Of a stretch of DNA of 5,347 nucleotides, positions 1 to 5,347 are shown piece by piece. The notes under the pieces were generated by a model that was not told the DNA's origin, ran no database searches, and was given only the letters and a program-made list of their open reading frames with translations. A program made the position numbers and the translations under genes. Every line of letters begins with the position of its first letter. Positions within the stretch are counted from its first letter, which is position 1. Origin of the DNA: Candidatus Gottesmanbacteria bacterium RBG_16_37_8 (GTDB taxonomy: Bacteria > Patescibacteriota > Microgenomatia > 2-02-FULL-39-11); contig MFJA01000008.1 in NCBI GenBank assembly GCA_001779055.1, positions 387 to 5,733 on the forward strand, read 5' to 3'.

Positions 1-1
1 A

Positions 2-1792
2 GGATCAGTAGCTATAACTATTCCTTATTCAGCAAAAAATGTGAGTGTAGGATCGATAATTGCCTTCAGGTCACCGGTTGATTCGTCTAAAACGATAATC
101 CACCGCATTTCCGGGGAGAAAAGTGAGGCAAAAACACGCATATTTTATACCAAAGGAGATAATAACAAGGCAGAGGATTTGTGGGAAGTGGAGGAGCCGC
201 AGGTATTGGGAAGGGTGATCGGGGCTATTCCATTTTTAGGAAACGTCAGCGCGGCTATGCGGACGCCGGTAGGATTTGGCGGACTGGTAGTTTTACCGGC
301 GGCATTCTTGCTACTCTCCAATATTCGACTAGTCAGACGGGGGATTGAGGAAGAAATTGAGAGAAGAGCCAGGAGACTTGTTGCCGGGAAAAGTCCCGGG
401 ATTTTGTTGATTTTTATATTTTCAGCTTTCTCGGGAGCTCTGATGGCAATATCCGGCTACAAATTGGCAGAAGCTATATTTTCCTCTTTTAGTTCATTGG
501 CCGGTATTTCTTTTGCCACAAAAGATTATGTTGCCCCGCCGGCGCCGGTACTACTTTTGCCTTTGAATAATTCTTACCGCAATACAGCGGGGATGGTGAT
601 GGACTGGAGTGATGTTTCCGACTTTGAGAACATGAGTCCAGCGGTTTACTATATTTATCAAAGCGCCAGAAACAGCGGATTTTCACCCCTGGCTTACCAA
701 TCGGGAAACTTGTCGGTATCACAGATCCCGGCTCCGGGAACGCCTGACGGAATTTACTGGTGGAGAGTTAAGGCTTGCGACACTTTGGATAATTGCAGCG
801 GGTGGAGCAGTGTTTTTAAGATGACAATTGATTCAACAGCGCCTTCAATGCCATCCTGGGTGACACCAGCTGATAATTCTTATACCAATCAATCACAGAA
901 TATTCTTCTTGACTGGAGCAATTCAACAGATGCCAATTTGGCAGGATATGAGTATGAGAATACCGGACCGGGGGGAACCTGGAAAAGCGTAGATTATTGC
1001 GGGTTATTAACTACTTCGCAGATCCCCAATTCGCAGATCGGGCCCGGAGGAACATGTATCAATGCTCCGGCGGCAACACTGTCTGTTGACGGAGTTTATT
1101 TGCGGATGGTTAGAGCTGTTGATCTGGCGGGCAATAAAAGCGTCTGGAGTGCAACTTTTAAGCTGACCAGGGACACGGTTAATCCAACATCTGTCTTTTC
1201 AACACCAAGCAGCGGTGTGGAATATGCCGGTGTGCCAATAACAATTGGCGGAACTTCAACTGACAATTATACGATTGACAGCGTTTCTCTCTATTATTCA
1301 GATTATACTTCGTCATGCTCGGCCAGCTATTCACTAATTACCACGCTGGATAATGCGCTTAATAATACGCCTTATAACTTCAGCTACTTATGGACACCTC
1401 CATCTTCCGGCAGTTACTGCATTAAAGCCAGGGCGACTGATTTGGCCGGCAATATCGAGGCCAGTCCGGTTATTGAGAATGTGGATTATTACAAGGCGCC
1501 AACACTCGAGGCAAAGCGATCTGCGGATTCTCACAATGTAATTGTTGATTTATCAGGACTAAGCCCTTACCAGTCATATTCATACCGGGTGACCTATAAG
1601 CATGATGGAATAGATGAAGCATATTCAGGCAGCGTCACTCTTTCCGGTGAGGATACCAGTTCCAGAAGTTTTGTACTGGGAAGCTGTTCAGGAGAGGCTT
1701 GCGTCTATTTTGAGGGAATAAGCGATTTAACTGTAAATATTGACGTTTATACCCCGGGGGGCAGTGTTTATCATTTGAGCCAAGCTTTATGA
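2..1792 (+). CDS. SipW/S26B-type signal peptidase fused to Ig/FN3-like domains (5' partial)
   Basis: This is a membrane serine protease of the archaeal/ER-type signal peptidase I family, predicted to remove signal peptides outside the membrane. The frame is open to the left edge, so the gene starts upstream and the GTG at 41 is probably not the true start. The first visible residues (GSV..., then VGSIIAFR) match the stretch that follows the catalytic Ser, which should lie only some 20-25 bases outside. Counting from the GTG, His21 (IIHR, base 101) and Asp40 (TKGDNN, base 158) are 19 apart, the same spacing as His87/Asp106 of Bacillus SipW. PFLGNV follows at 64-69. Membrane helices lie near 76-95 and 119-140, separated by a basic, presumably cytoplasmic loop. 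Residues 164-583 form about four beta-rich Ig/FN3-like domains predicted to lie outside the cell. Ordinary SipW proteins are about 190 residues, so this is a fusion. Its TGA stop overlaps the next start (ATGA). Confidence 0.85.
   Translation, partial: GSVAITIPYSAKNVSVGSIIAFRSPVDSSKTIIHRISGEKSEAKTRIFYTKGDNNKAEDLWEVEEPQVLGRVIGAIPFLGNVSAAMRTPVGFGGLVVLPAAFLLLSNIRLVRRGIEEEIERRARRLVAGKSPGILLIFIFSAFSGALMAISGYKLAEAIFSSFSSLAGISFATKDYVAPPAPVLLLPLNNSYRNTAGMVMDWSDVSDFENMSPAVYYIYQSARNSGFSPLAYQSGNLSVSQIPAPGTPDGIYWWRVKACDTLDNCSGWSSVFKMTIDSTAPSMPSWVTPADNSYTNQSQNILLDWSNSTDANLAGYEYENTGPGGTWKSVDYCGLLTTSQIPNSQIGPGGTCINAPAATLSVDGVYLRMVRAVDLAGNKSVWSATFKLTRDTVNPTSVFSTPSSGVEYAGVPITIGGTSTDNYTIDSVSLYYSDYTSSCSASYSLITTLDNALNNTPYNFSYLWTPPSSGSYCIKARATDLAGNIEASPVIENVDYYKAPTLEAKRSADSHNVIVDLSGLSPYQSYSYRVTYKHDGIDEAYSGSVTLSGEDTSSRSFVLGSCSGEACVYFEGISDLTVNIDVYTPGGSVYHLSQAL
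530..1486 (+). repeat. Degenerate tandem Ig/FN3-like domain repeats within the peptidase fusion
   Basis: Three consecutive beta-rich modules of about 100-112 residues can be aligned by eye. Modules 1 and 2 both open with a P...NNSY or P..DNSY segment followed by a DWS motif. They close with W/L-R-x-(V)-x-A-x-D-x-x-x-N-x-S-x-WS-x-x-F-K, then D-S/T-x-x-P. Module 3 keeps the closing A-x-D-L-A-G-N signature but has lost DWS and the WS..FK end. A fourth, more divergent module (about 1496-1789) contains a CS...C pair and ends the protein. Such modules usually serve as spacers or adhesive/carbohydrate-binding domains on bacterial surface proteins; which role applies here is not visible. Confidence 0.7.
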
Positions 1793-2745
1793 GAAAAATT
1801 ATTTTTCTGATTATATTAGCAGGAGGATTTTTGTTCTTGCCGAAGATAGCCCGGGCAGCAGACATTGAAGTGACCTGCGATTCTTCCTACTGCATGCCTT
1901 CCAGCTTACCCTCTTTTTTGAGCGGCGAGGGTAATTGGTATCCGGGAAAAACGGTTAGCAAGACGATGAAAATCTCCAATAATTCTACTTCAGGCCATAC
2001 TTTGATTATTGAGGACCGCAACCACCAGGTGACAAATGATCTGGATAAGGCAATTAATTTTCAGGTTAAGGAGCAGGGTGGGAGCATTCTTTGGACAGGG
2101 ACGATGGATGATTTTATTAATGCCAATGAGGTGACTTTATCGGATATTGCCTCCAATTCATTTAAAGAATACGAGTTGAAATATTCCATGGATCAGTCTA
2201 TTGGAAATAATTATAAGGACAGCAGTATGTCACTTGATTTTGTATTGGGATTTAAAGCTCCTGACCCGACGCCAACAGGCGCGCCTGATAATGGCGGCAG
2301 TAATCCGTCACCGACTTTGACGCCAAGCGGGGGAACAGGAAATGCAACATCCAGATTTGTCATCCGTACCGTAATAAACAGGGAAAGGATTATTGTCACC
2401 ATCCCGCCGGTTTTGGGGTTAGAGGTGAGAGAGAGCGGATCGGGTGTACCGCCGAGAGGAGGAGAGTGGTGGAATCTATTCGGTGGAGCAGCCTGCCGGG
2501 TAGCGCCCTGGTGGTTTTTGCTTTTTTCCTTACAATTTTTATTATCAATGGTTTTGGTTGTCAGACTAAGGCTATCCCAATTGAAAATGACAGTATCAGG
2601 GATCGGGGTGACGGCAGTTTTAATCTATCTTTTATCACAGCAGTATGCTTGTTTTCCGCCTGTCCTGGCTTTTTGGATAATTCTGACTGTTATTATTCTT
2701 TCCTTCTTTTACCTGAAACTGCGATATAAATACCAACTGAAATAA
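1789..2745 (+). CDS. Secreted TasA/camelysin-like domain protein with three C-terminal membrane helices
   Basis: A surface protein probably exported by Sec. Residues 1-23 form a clear signal peptide (MRK, hydrophobic core, ARA before the cleavage site). Residues 24-156 resemble the TasA/camelysin fold: W-YPGKTVSKTMKISNNS (a beta segment that opens many such domains), a central G-S-x-LW-x-G-x-M-D-D-F, then a long stretch ending SMSLDFVLGFKA. Two cysteines (30, 35) may form a small disulfide loop. Residues 157-186 are a Pro/Gly/Ser/Thr linker. About 190-238 is a second short region with IIVTIPPVLGLEV. Helices near 240-258, 268-285 and 289-309 anchor the C-terminus. Bacillus TasA and camelysin lack such an anchor. 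The ATG overlaps the stop of the signal peptidase fusion, suggesting coupled translation and an enzyme-substrate pair. The family match is by pattern only. Confidence 0.75.
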   Translation: MRKIIFLIILAGGFLFLPKIARAADIEVTCDSSYCMPSSLPSFLSGEGNWYPGKTVSKTMKISNNSTSGHTLIIEDRNHQVTNDLDKAINFQVKEQGGSILWTGTMDDFINANEVTLSDIASNSFKEYELKYSMDQSIGNNYKDSSMSLDFVLGFKAPDPTPTGAPDNGGSNPSPTLTPSGGTGNATSRFVIRTVINRERIIVTIPPVLGLEVRESGSGVPPRGGEWWNLFGGAACRVAPWWFLLFSLQFLLSMVLVVRLRLSQLKMTVSGIGVTAVLIYLLSQQYACFPPVLAFWIILTVIILSFFYLKLRYKYQLK

Positions 2746-2746
2746 T

Positions 2747-3589
2747 ATGACAAGGATAGAAGGTTGGACGGAAATAGAAAGTCCTCTTGCAAAGGTAACA
2801 GCTCAAGAAATTCATGGCAATATTGGAAGACATCCTTACGTTTTGAGAGGTGTGAAAATGGAAAATTTAACTTGGGATAGTCCAGAGATAGGTTGCGGTT
2901 GCTATTTATCTGATAAAGTCCTGATGCTGGCTGAAATATCACTTCCTAACGGAGCTAACTGTAATTATGTACAAGATAAAGATAAACGGCCGGTTACCAG
3001 GCAGGAGGTATTAATGAAATTTATGAGCGGACTTACAAGCTATTTAGAAGAAACACGTGTTACCAGAAATAAAGTTACTGATCTTCTTATGCTGTCTGTT
3101 GGTAATCATATTATAGATTATGTTAATGTCGGGACTTATGGAGATGATTATACTTATAGTGAAAGCGTGCGAGACGAAAATCCCGGAATAGACTTACGTG
3201 CCGGAGTGTCTTTGGCAATCTTTGAACGGAGTCTTAGCGGAGCCTGGGTGACGTGTGTCGGGGGAAATACCTACGGTTTAAGAGAAGTTAAAGGCAGTAA
3301 ACTTTATACTTTTGCGAAAAATATTAGTCCATACCCCCTTAATCCAGAGGTAAGAAATGAAGCGAATTTACCAACGATAACTTCACAATGGATAAGTGAT
3401 AGATTTCGCCGAGAAAATAATTTACAAATTTGGCTGGCAACCGGAGATTTGGCAGAGCGGGGGGTATGGATGGATGACGATACTTTACCAATTGATGTCT
3501 GGTGTATTCCTAATGCTGAGGAAGCAAGCAGGAAAGTTACAATTTCAAATGGATCAGCGTTGACGGCAAGTGTCGGATTAGGTACATAA
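2747..3589 (+). CDS. Uncharacterised soluble protein, faintly PP2C-like
   Basis: A 280-residue protein with no signal peptide or membrane segment, so probably cytoplasmic. I do not recognise the family. The order of segments is faintly reminiscent of PP2C-type Ser/Thr phosphatases: a strand-rich start with a CGCYLSDKVLMLAEI segment (50-64), a helical part about 84-125, then AGVSLAIFE...GAWVTCVGGNTYGLREVKG (152-183), where PP2Cs carry a GDSR turn, and IWLATGDLAERG (228-239), where they carry a (S/T)DGL. The metal-binding Asp residues of those motifs are not in place (GGN and TGD instead of GDS and TDG), so it would be an inactive relative or something unrelated. It begins one base after the preceding stop with no Shine-Dalgarno sequence, so co-transcription with the two surface genes is likely. 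It ends in a TAA directly followed by TGA. Confidence 0.7.
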   Translation: MTRIEGWTEIESPLAKVTAQEIHGNIGRHPYVLRGVKMENLTWDSPEIGCGCYLSDKVLMLAEISLPNGANCNYVQDKDKRPVTRQEVLMKFMSGLTSYLEETRVTRNKVTDLLMLSVGNHIIDYVNVGTYGDDYTYSESVRDENPGIDLRAGVSLAIFERSLSGAWVTCVGGNTYGLREVKGSKLYTFAKNISPYPLNPEVRNEANLPTITSQWISDRFRRENNLQIWLATGDLAERGVWMDDDTLPIDVWCIPNAEEASRKVTISNGSALTASVGLGT

Positions 3590-3627
3590 TGAGAAAGCAA
3601 TTGAGTGCGTAGGGGATAAGCAATATC

Positions 3628-3644
3628 TGGCGAATATTACGCCA
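3628..3644. repeat. Short inverted repeat in the intergenic gap
   Basis: TGGCG (3628-3632) and CGCCA (3640-3644) form a perfect 5-bp stem with a 7-base A/T loop. It lies 38 bases after the upstream stop and directly abuts the candidate -35 box at 3646. The following bases are T-rich but there is no immediate T run. It may be a weak terminator of the left operon, an operator, or chance. Confidence 0.3.
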
Positions 3645-3645
3645 C

Positions 3646-3675
3646 TTGACTTCTATTTATCTATTTTTATATATA
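3646..3675 (+). promoter_or_regulatory. Candidate sigma70-type promoter of the HEATH lipoprotein gene
   Basis: TTGACT (3646-3651, five of six matches to the -35 consensus) is followed after 18 bases by TATATA (3670-3675, four of six). TACAAT at 3674-3679 is a closer -10 match, but its 22-base spacing is too long. Transcription would start around 3681-3684, just before the ATG at 3686, so the mRNA would be nearly leaderless. The absence of any Shine-Dalgarno sequence there fits this. Confidence 0.5.
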
Positions 3676-3685
3676 CAATTTTAGA

Positions 3686-4798
3686 ATGCGGGAGAGACTG
3701 AAGAATTATGGTTGGCATCATGAATTTAGGCCACGCGGATTGACCCGCGGTGTCGGATTGATGGTGATAGCCTCATTGTTTTTAGCAGGTTGTAAAGCGC
3801 TGGATGCATCAAATACATATCAAATTGCTGTGACGGCACCCACTGTAGAACTAGTTACTCCGGAGACCATGGTTATACCTTCACCTACAGTAGAAGCAGT
3901 AGATCAAGGGGTAGAAATACCTCTGGTTGACGGAATTGATGTAGATGGAAATCCTATTTTCAATTCCGAAAATCTGCTGATATATTCTGACGGCAGGATG
4001 GTAGGTCCGGACTATAATCCTGCAGACTGTACTACTTCTGAAGACAGTTCACAGAGAAAAGGTATTTGTGTGGGTGTGAATGATTTTGCCCAGGTAACCG
4101 GTTTTGACCCTCTGGAGGCAACAGAACGAGTATACCCTAATTTTTTTCTGACGACAGCAGAGATAGTCCATAGAGAATGCTCCAATAGTGAAGCTATAGG
4201 ATGCACATTGGGTGAGCAAATATTATTCAATTATGAATATGCAAATAGCGCCCCATTTATTGCCCATGAAGCAACTCATTTATTATTGAAAAACATATCT
4301 CAAAAGGAGGGGGACAGATGTGTAATCATTAATAACGGAGAGGTGTCATTCTATATGCCTGTAGTTGAATATCCATTACCTCTTTCAGATTTAAAAACCA
4401 CAGGTTCAGGTGAACAGGTTTTTGTAGAAATTGCGGTAAGCCACGAATTTTTTCCAACCTTGGCTGAATTTGCCGTCAGCATGAATTTAGCCGGAATCCC
4501 CCATGGTGATGTCCCCACTACAGCTTTGGATATTTTTTCCACCGGGGAATATTTATATATACCCGGCTATTTTATAAACAATCCTCCAGCCGGAGAAGAG
4601 CAGGTTTTTATAAATTTTGCCGGCATTATGAAGGATAATCCGGATTTATGGCAATTGCTTTTTTCCGAACGACCTGTAGATTTTGTCGAGACTATTGGTC
4701 CTGACTTATTCCAAGCAATTCGTGCTTTTCACAGGCTGATAGGAAATGAGGAGCTAAAACCCAGGCTGTTAGCTGAGTTACCGGCATCCTGTAAGTAA
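3686..4798 (+). CDS. Zincin-like (HExxH) lipoprotein, putative metallopeptidase
   Basis: A 370-residue lipoprotein. The N-terminus has a basic region, a hydrophobic core at about 24-34 and the lipobox LAGC with Cys36 (base 3791), so signal peptidase II processing and membrane anchoring are expected. A Thr/Pro/Val-rich stretch (about 50-72) looks like a linker from the anchor. The core carries FIAHEATHLLL with His194-Glu195-x-x-His198 (base 4265), the zinc-binding and catalytic motif of zincin metallopeptidases. The hydrophobic flanks are as expected for the active-site helix. A third zinc ligand is not certain; Glu261 (LAEFAVSMN) about 63 residues on would suit a gluzincin. Six cysteines besides the lipidated one (115, 128, 165, 173, 212, 369) suggest up to three disulfides. 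I recognise no named family. The ATG at 3686 is preferred because Met26 would leave almost no signal peptide. It has no Shine-Dalgarno sequence but sits just behind a promoter. Confidence 0.85.
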   Translation: MRERLKNYGWHHEFRPRGLTRGVGLMVIASLFLAGCKALDASNTYQIAVTAPTVELVTPETMVIPSPTVEAVDQGVEIPLVDGIDVDGNPIFNSENLLIYSDGRMVGPDYNPADCTTSEDSSQRKGICVGVNDFAQVTGFDPLEATERVYPNFFLTTAEIVHRECSNSEAIGCTLGEQILFNYEYANSAPFIAHEATHLLLKNISQKEGDRCVIINNGEVSFYMPVVEYPLPLSDLKTTGSGEQVFVEIAVSHEFFPTLAEFAVSMNLAGIPHGDVPTTALDIFSTGEYLYIPGYFINNPPAGEEQVFINFAGIMKDNPDLWQLLFSERPVDFVETIGPDLFQAIRAFHRLIGNEELKPRLLAELPASCK

Positions 4799-4827
4799 TT
4801 TTTCATTTTTGTCAAGGTGCTGCACTC

Positions 4828-4856
4828 TTAAAAAAGAAAAGGAAGTATGGTATGAT
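4828..4856 (+). promoter_or_regulatory. Candidate extended -10 promoter of the small membrane protein gene
   Basis: TATGAT (4851-4856, five of six matches) is preceded by TGG, giving the TGn extended -10 element. TTAAAA at 4828-4833 (four of six) lies 17 bases upstream as a weak -35. Transcription would start near 4863, leaving a leader of about 25 bases before the ATG at 4889. TTGTCA at 4809-4814 is a better -35 by sequence but 36 bases away, too far to pair with this -10. Confidence 0.55.
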
Positions 4857-4888
4857 TTATTTCTTAGATATTTTCCGGTAAAAAAATA

Positions 4889-5194
4889 ATGTTTTGGCTG
4901 ATGGTTACCATAAGCGGACTGGTTACTTTTTCTACAATTCTCGCTTTTCATAAGAGGCTGTCATATGTGGTGGTAAGAGTCGGGCGCTATAAAATTCATC
5001 ACAGTGTTTTTGGCCTGGTGCTTATTATTGCCGGAAGAATGATTACCGATTCATTTGCCAATATAATGACTGCTTCAGGATTGGGCATGTATCTGTCACA
5101 TATTCTTGAAGAAATGTATTTAAATAATATAAAACTGACTAAGGCAATTTTTACTTTTATTACGCCCCTGGTAAATAAGGAAAAGAGAAAATAA
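4889..5194 (+). CDS. Small hypothetical membrane protein
   Basis: A 101-residue protein of no family I recognise. A first membrane helix spans about 2-20. A basic stretch with RVGRYKIHHS (30-39) follows, then a hydrophobic Gly-rich segment (about 39-50) and another amphipathic to hydrophobic stretch (about 55-72) ending in GLGMYLSHILEE. A further hydrophobic patch (85-94) precedes a lysine-rich tail, KEKRK. The His pair (37-38) and His71 with Glu74/Glu75 lie near membrane edges and could bind metal or be merely structural. It is expressed from its own likely promoter, without a Shine-Dalgarno sequence, and is followed 21 bases later by a lipoprotein gene that may share its transcript. The ATG is the first start after the candidate promoter. 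Confidence 0.7.
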   Translation: MFWLMVTISGLVTFSTILAFHKRLSYVVVRVGRYKIHHSVFGLVLIIAGRMITDSFANIMTASGLGMYLSHILEEMYLNNIKLTKAIFTFITPLVNKEKRK

Positions 5195-5215
5195 ACTTTG
5201 ATTGTTTAATTTTCT

Positions 5216-5347
5216 ATGGCTGATTCATCCGCAGAAGGAGCTAAGCCGCCAATGTCACGGAGAGATGCGTTGGTATTAAGTGGTTATTCTTTGTTAGGTC
5301 TTGGGTTATCAGCGTGCGCTTCGCAAGCAGGACCGTCTCTTCAACCT
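5216..5347 (+). CDS. Lipoprotein with Tat-like twin-arginine signal (3' partial)
   Basis: The first 44 codons of a gene that runs off the right edge. The protein has SRRDALVLSG (14-23), which resembles the Tat motif S-R-R-x-x-hydrophobic, a hydrophobic segment (about 24-33) and the lipobox LSAC with Cys34, so a lipid-anchored, extracytoplasmic product is predicted, perhaps exported folded through Tat. Beyond Cys34 only ASQAGPSLQP is visible, so function cannot be assigned. Two starts are possible. The ATG at 5216 is the first after an in-frame TAA at 5207. The ATG at 5252 (Met13) has an AAGGAG upstream and would give a protein beginning MSRRDAL. Both keep the signal and lipobox. Confidence 0.65.
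   Translation, partial: MADSSAEGAKPPMSRRDALVLSGYSLLGLGLSACASQAGPSLQP
5235..5240 (+). promoter_or_regulatory. AAGGAG, possible Shine-Dalgarno for an alternative start at 5252
   Basis: AAGGAG lies 11 bases before the in-frame ATG at 5252, a longish but workable spacing. It is the only good Shine-Dalgarno sequence near a start in this window and argues for the shorter form of the last lipoprotein. If translation begins at 5216, it simply encodes part of residues 7-9. Confidence 0.35.

Noticed and set aside
41..43. GTG as the true start of the first gene
   Set aside because: The frame is open to the left edge and the 13 codons before it encode residues (GSV...P) that fit the signal peptidase family, so the gene must begin outside the window.
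3588..3612. Frameshift continuation of the 280-residue protein past its stop
   Set aside because: The other frames close within a few codons and the resulting residues look unrelated, so there is no sign of a broken gene.
4301..4332. Strong AAGGAGG sequence followed by an ATG at 4318 inside the zincin gene
   Set aside because: The ATG is out of frame and its reading frame stops after four codons, so it is chance within the coding sequence.
489..4542. Minus-strand reading frames and the short overlapping plus-strand frames
   Set aside because: They lie wholly or largely inside well-supported genes, have no start signals and show unnatural composition; they are shadows of the real frames.
4761..4813. 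Terminator after the zincin gene (TTAC/GTAA arms followed by T runs)
   Set aside because: Only a 4-bp A/T-rich stem with a 9-base loop can be formed and it lies within the coding end; the T runs alone are not enough.
4817..4825. GTGCTGCAC palindrome upstream of the small membrane protein gene
   Set aside because: Nine bases with an odd centre, too short to form a stable hairpin, and no second copy was seen; it could be an operator but there is no support.
5205..5210. TTTAAT as a -10 box for the last lipoprotein gene
   Set aside because: There is no -35-like sequence at suitable distance and it sits six bases before the ATG at 5216, so read-through from the upstream gene is simpler.
1..5347. 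CRISPR arrays, tRNA or rRNA genes, insertion sequences, attachment sites
   Set aside because: No regularly spaced repeats, cloverleaf-like segments, transposase motifs or long terminal inverted repeats were seen on either strand.

Overview
The window looks like a bacterial chromosome fragment, most plausibly from a Patescibacteria/CPR lineage of the Microgenomates type. This is inferred from style only: large Ig-decorated envelope proteins fused to an ER-type signal peptidase, starts that mostly lack Shine-Dalgarno sequences, tight gene packing, and many products without obvious homologues. No rRNA or marker gene is present to fix the taxonomy. TGA ends the first gene inside an ATGA overlap, and tryptophan is encoded by TGG. 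The UGA-to-Gly code of Gracilibacteria/Absconditabacteria is therefore unlikely.

All genes found are on the + strand, in two or three transcription units. Left unit (1-3589): a 5'-truncated SipW/S26B-type signal peptidase fused to about four extracellular Ig/FN3-like domains. It is translationally coupled (ATGA) to a secreted protein with a TasA/camelysin-like N-terminal domain, a Pro/Gly/Ser/Thr linker and three C-terminal membrane helices. One base after that comes an unrecognised soluble protein of 280 residues. Middle unit (about 3646-4798): a candidate promoter drives a 370-residue lipoprotein with a zincin HEATH motif and six further cysteines. Right unit (about 4828 to the edge): an extended -10 promoter precedes a 101-residue membrane protein. 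This is followed 21 bases later by the start of a lipoprotein with a Tat-like twin-arginine signal, cut by the window end.

The theme is the cell surface: five of the six genes encode membrane, exported or lipid-anchored products. The best functional hypothesis is that the signal peptidase processes its immediate neighbour, as SipW processes TasA in Bacillus, giving a surface-fibre or surface-layer system with unusual anchoring on both partners. The roles of the soluble protein, the small membrane protein and the C-terminal lipoprotein cannot be assigned from sequence alone.
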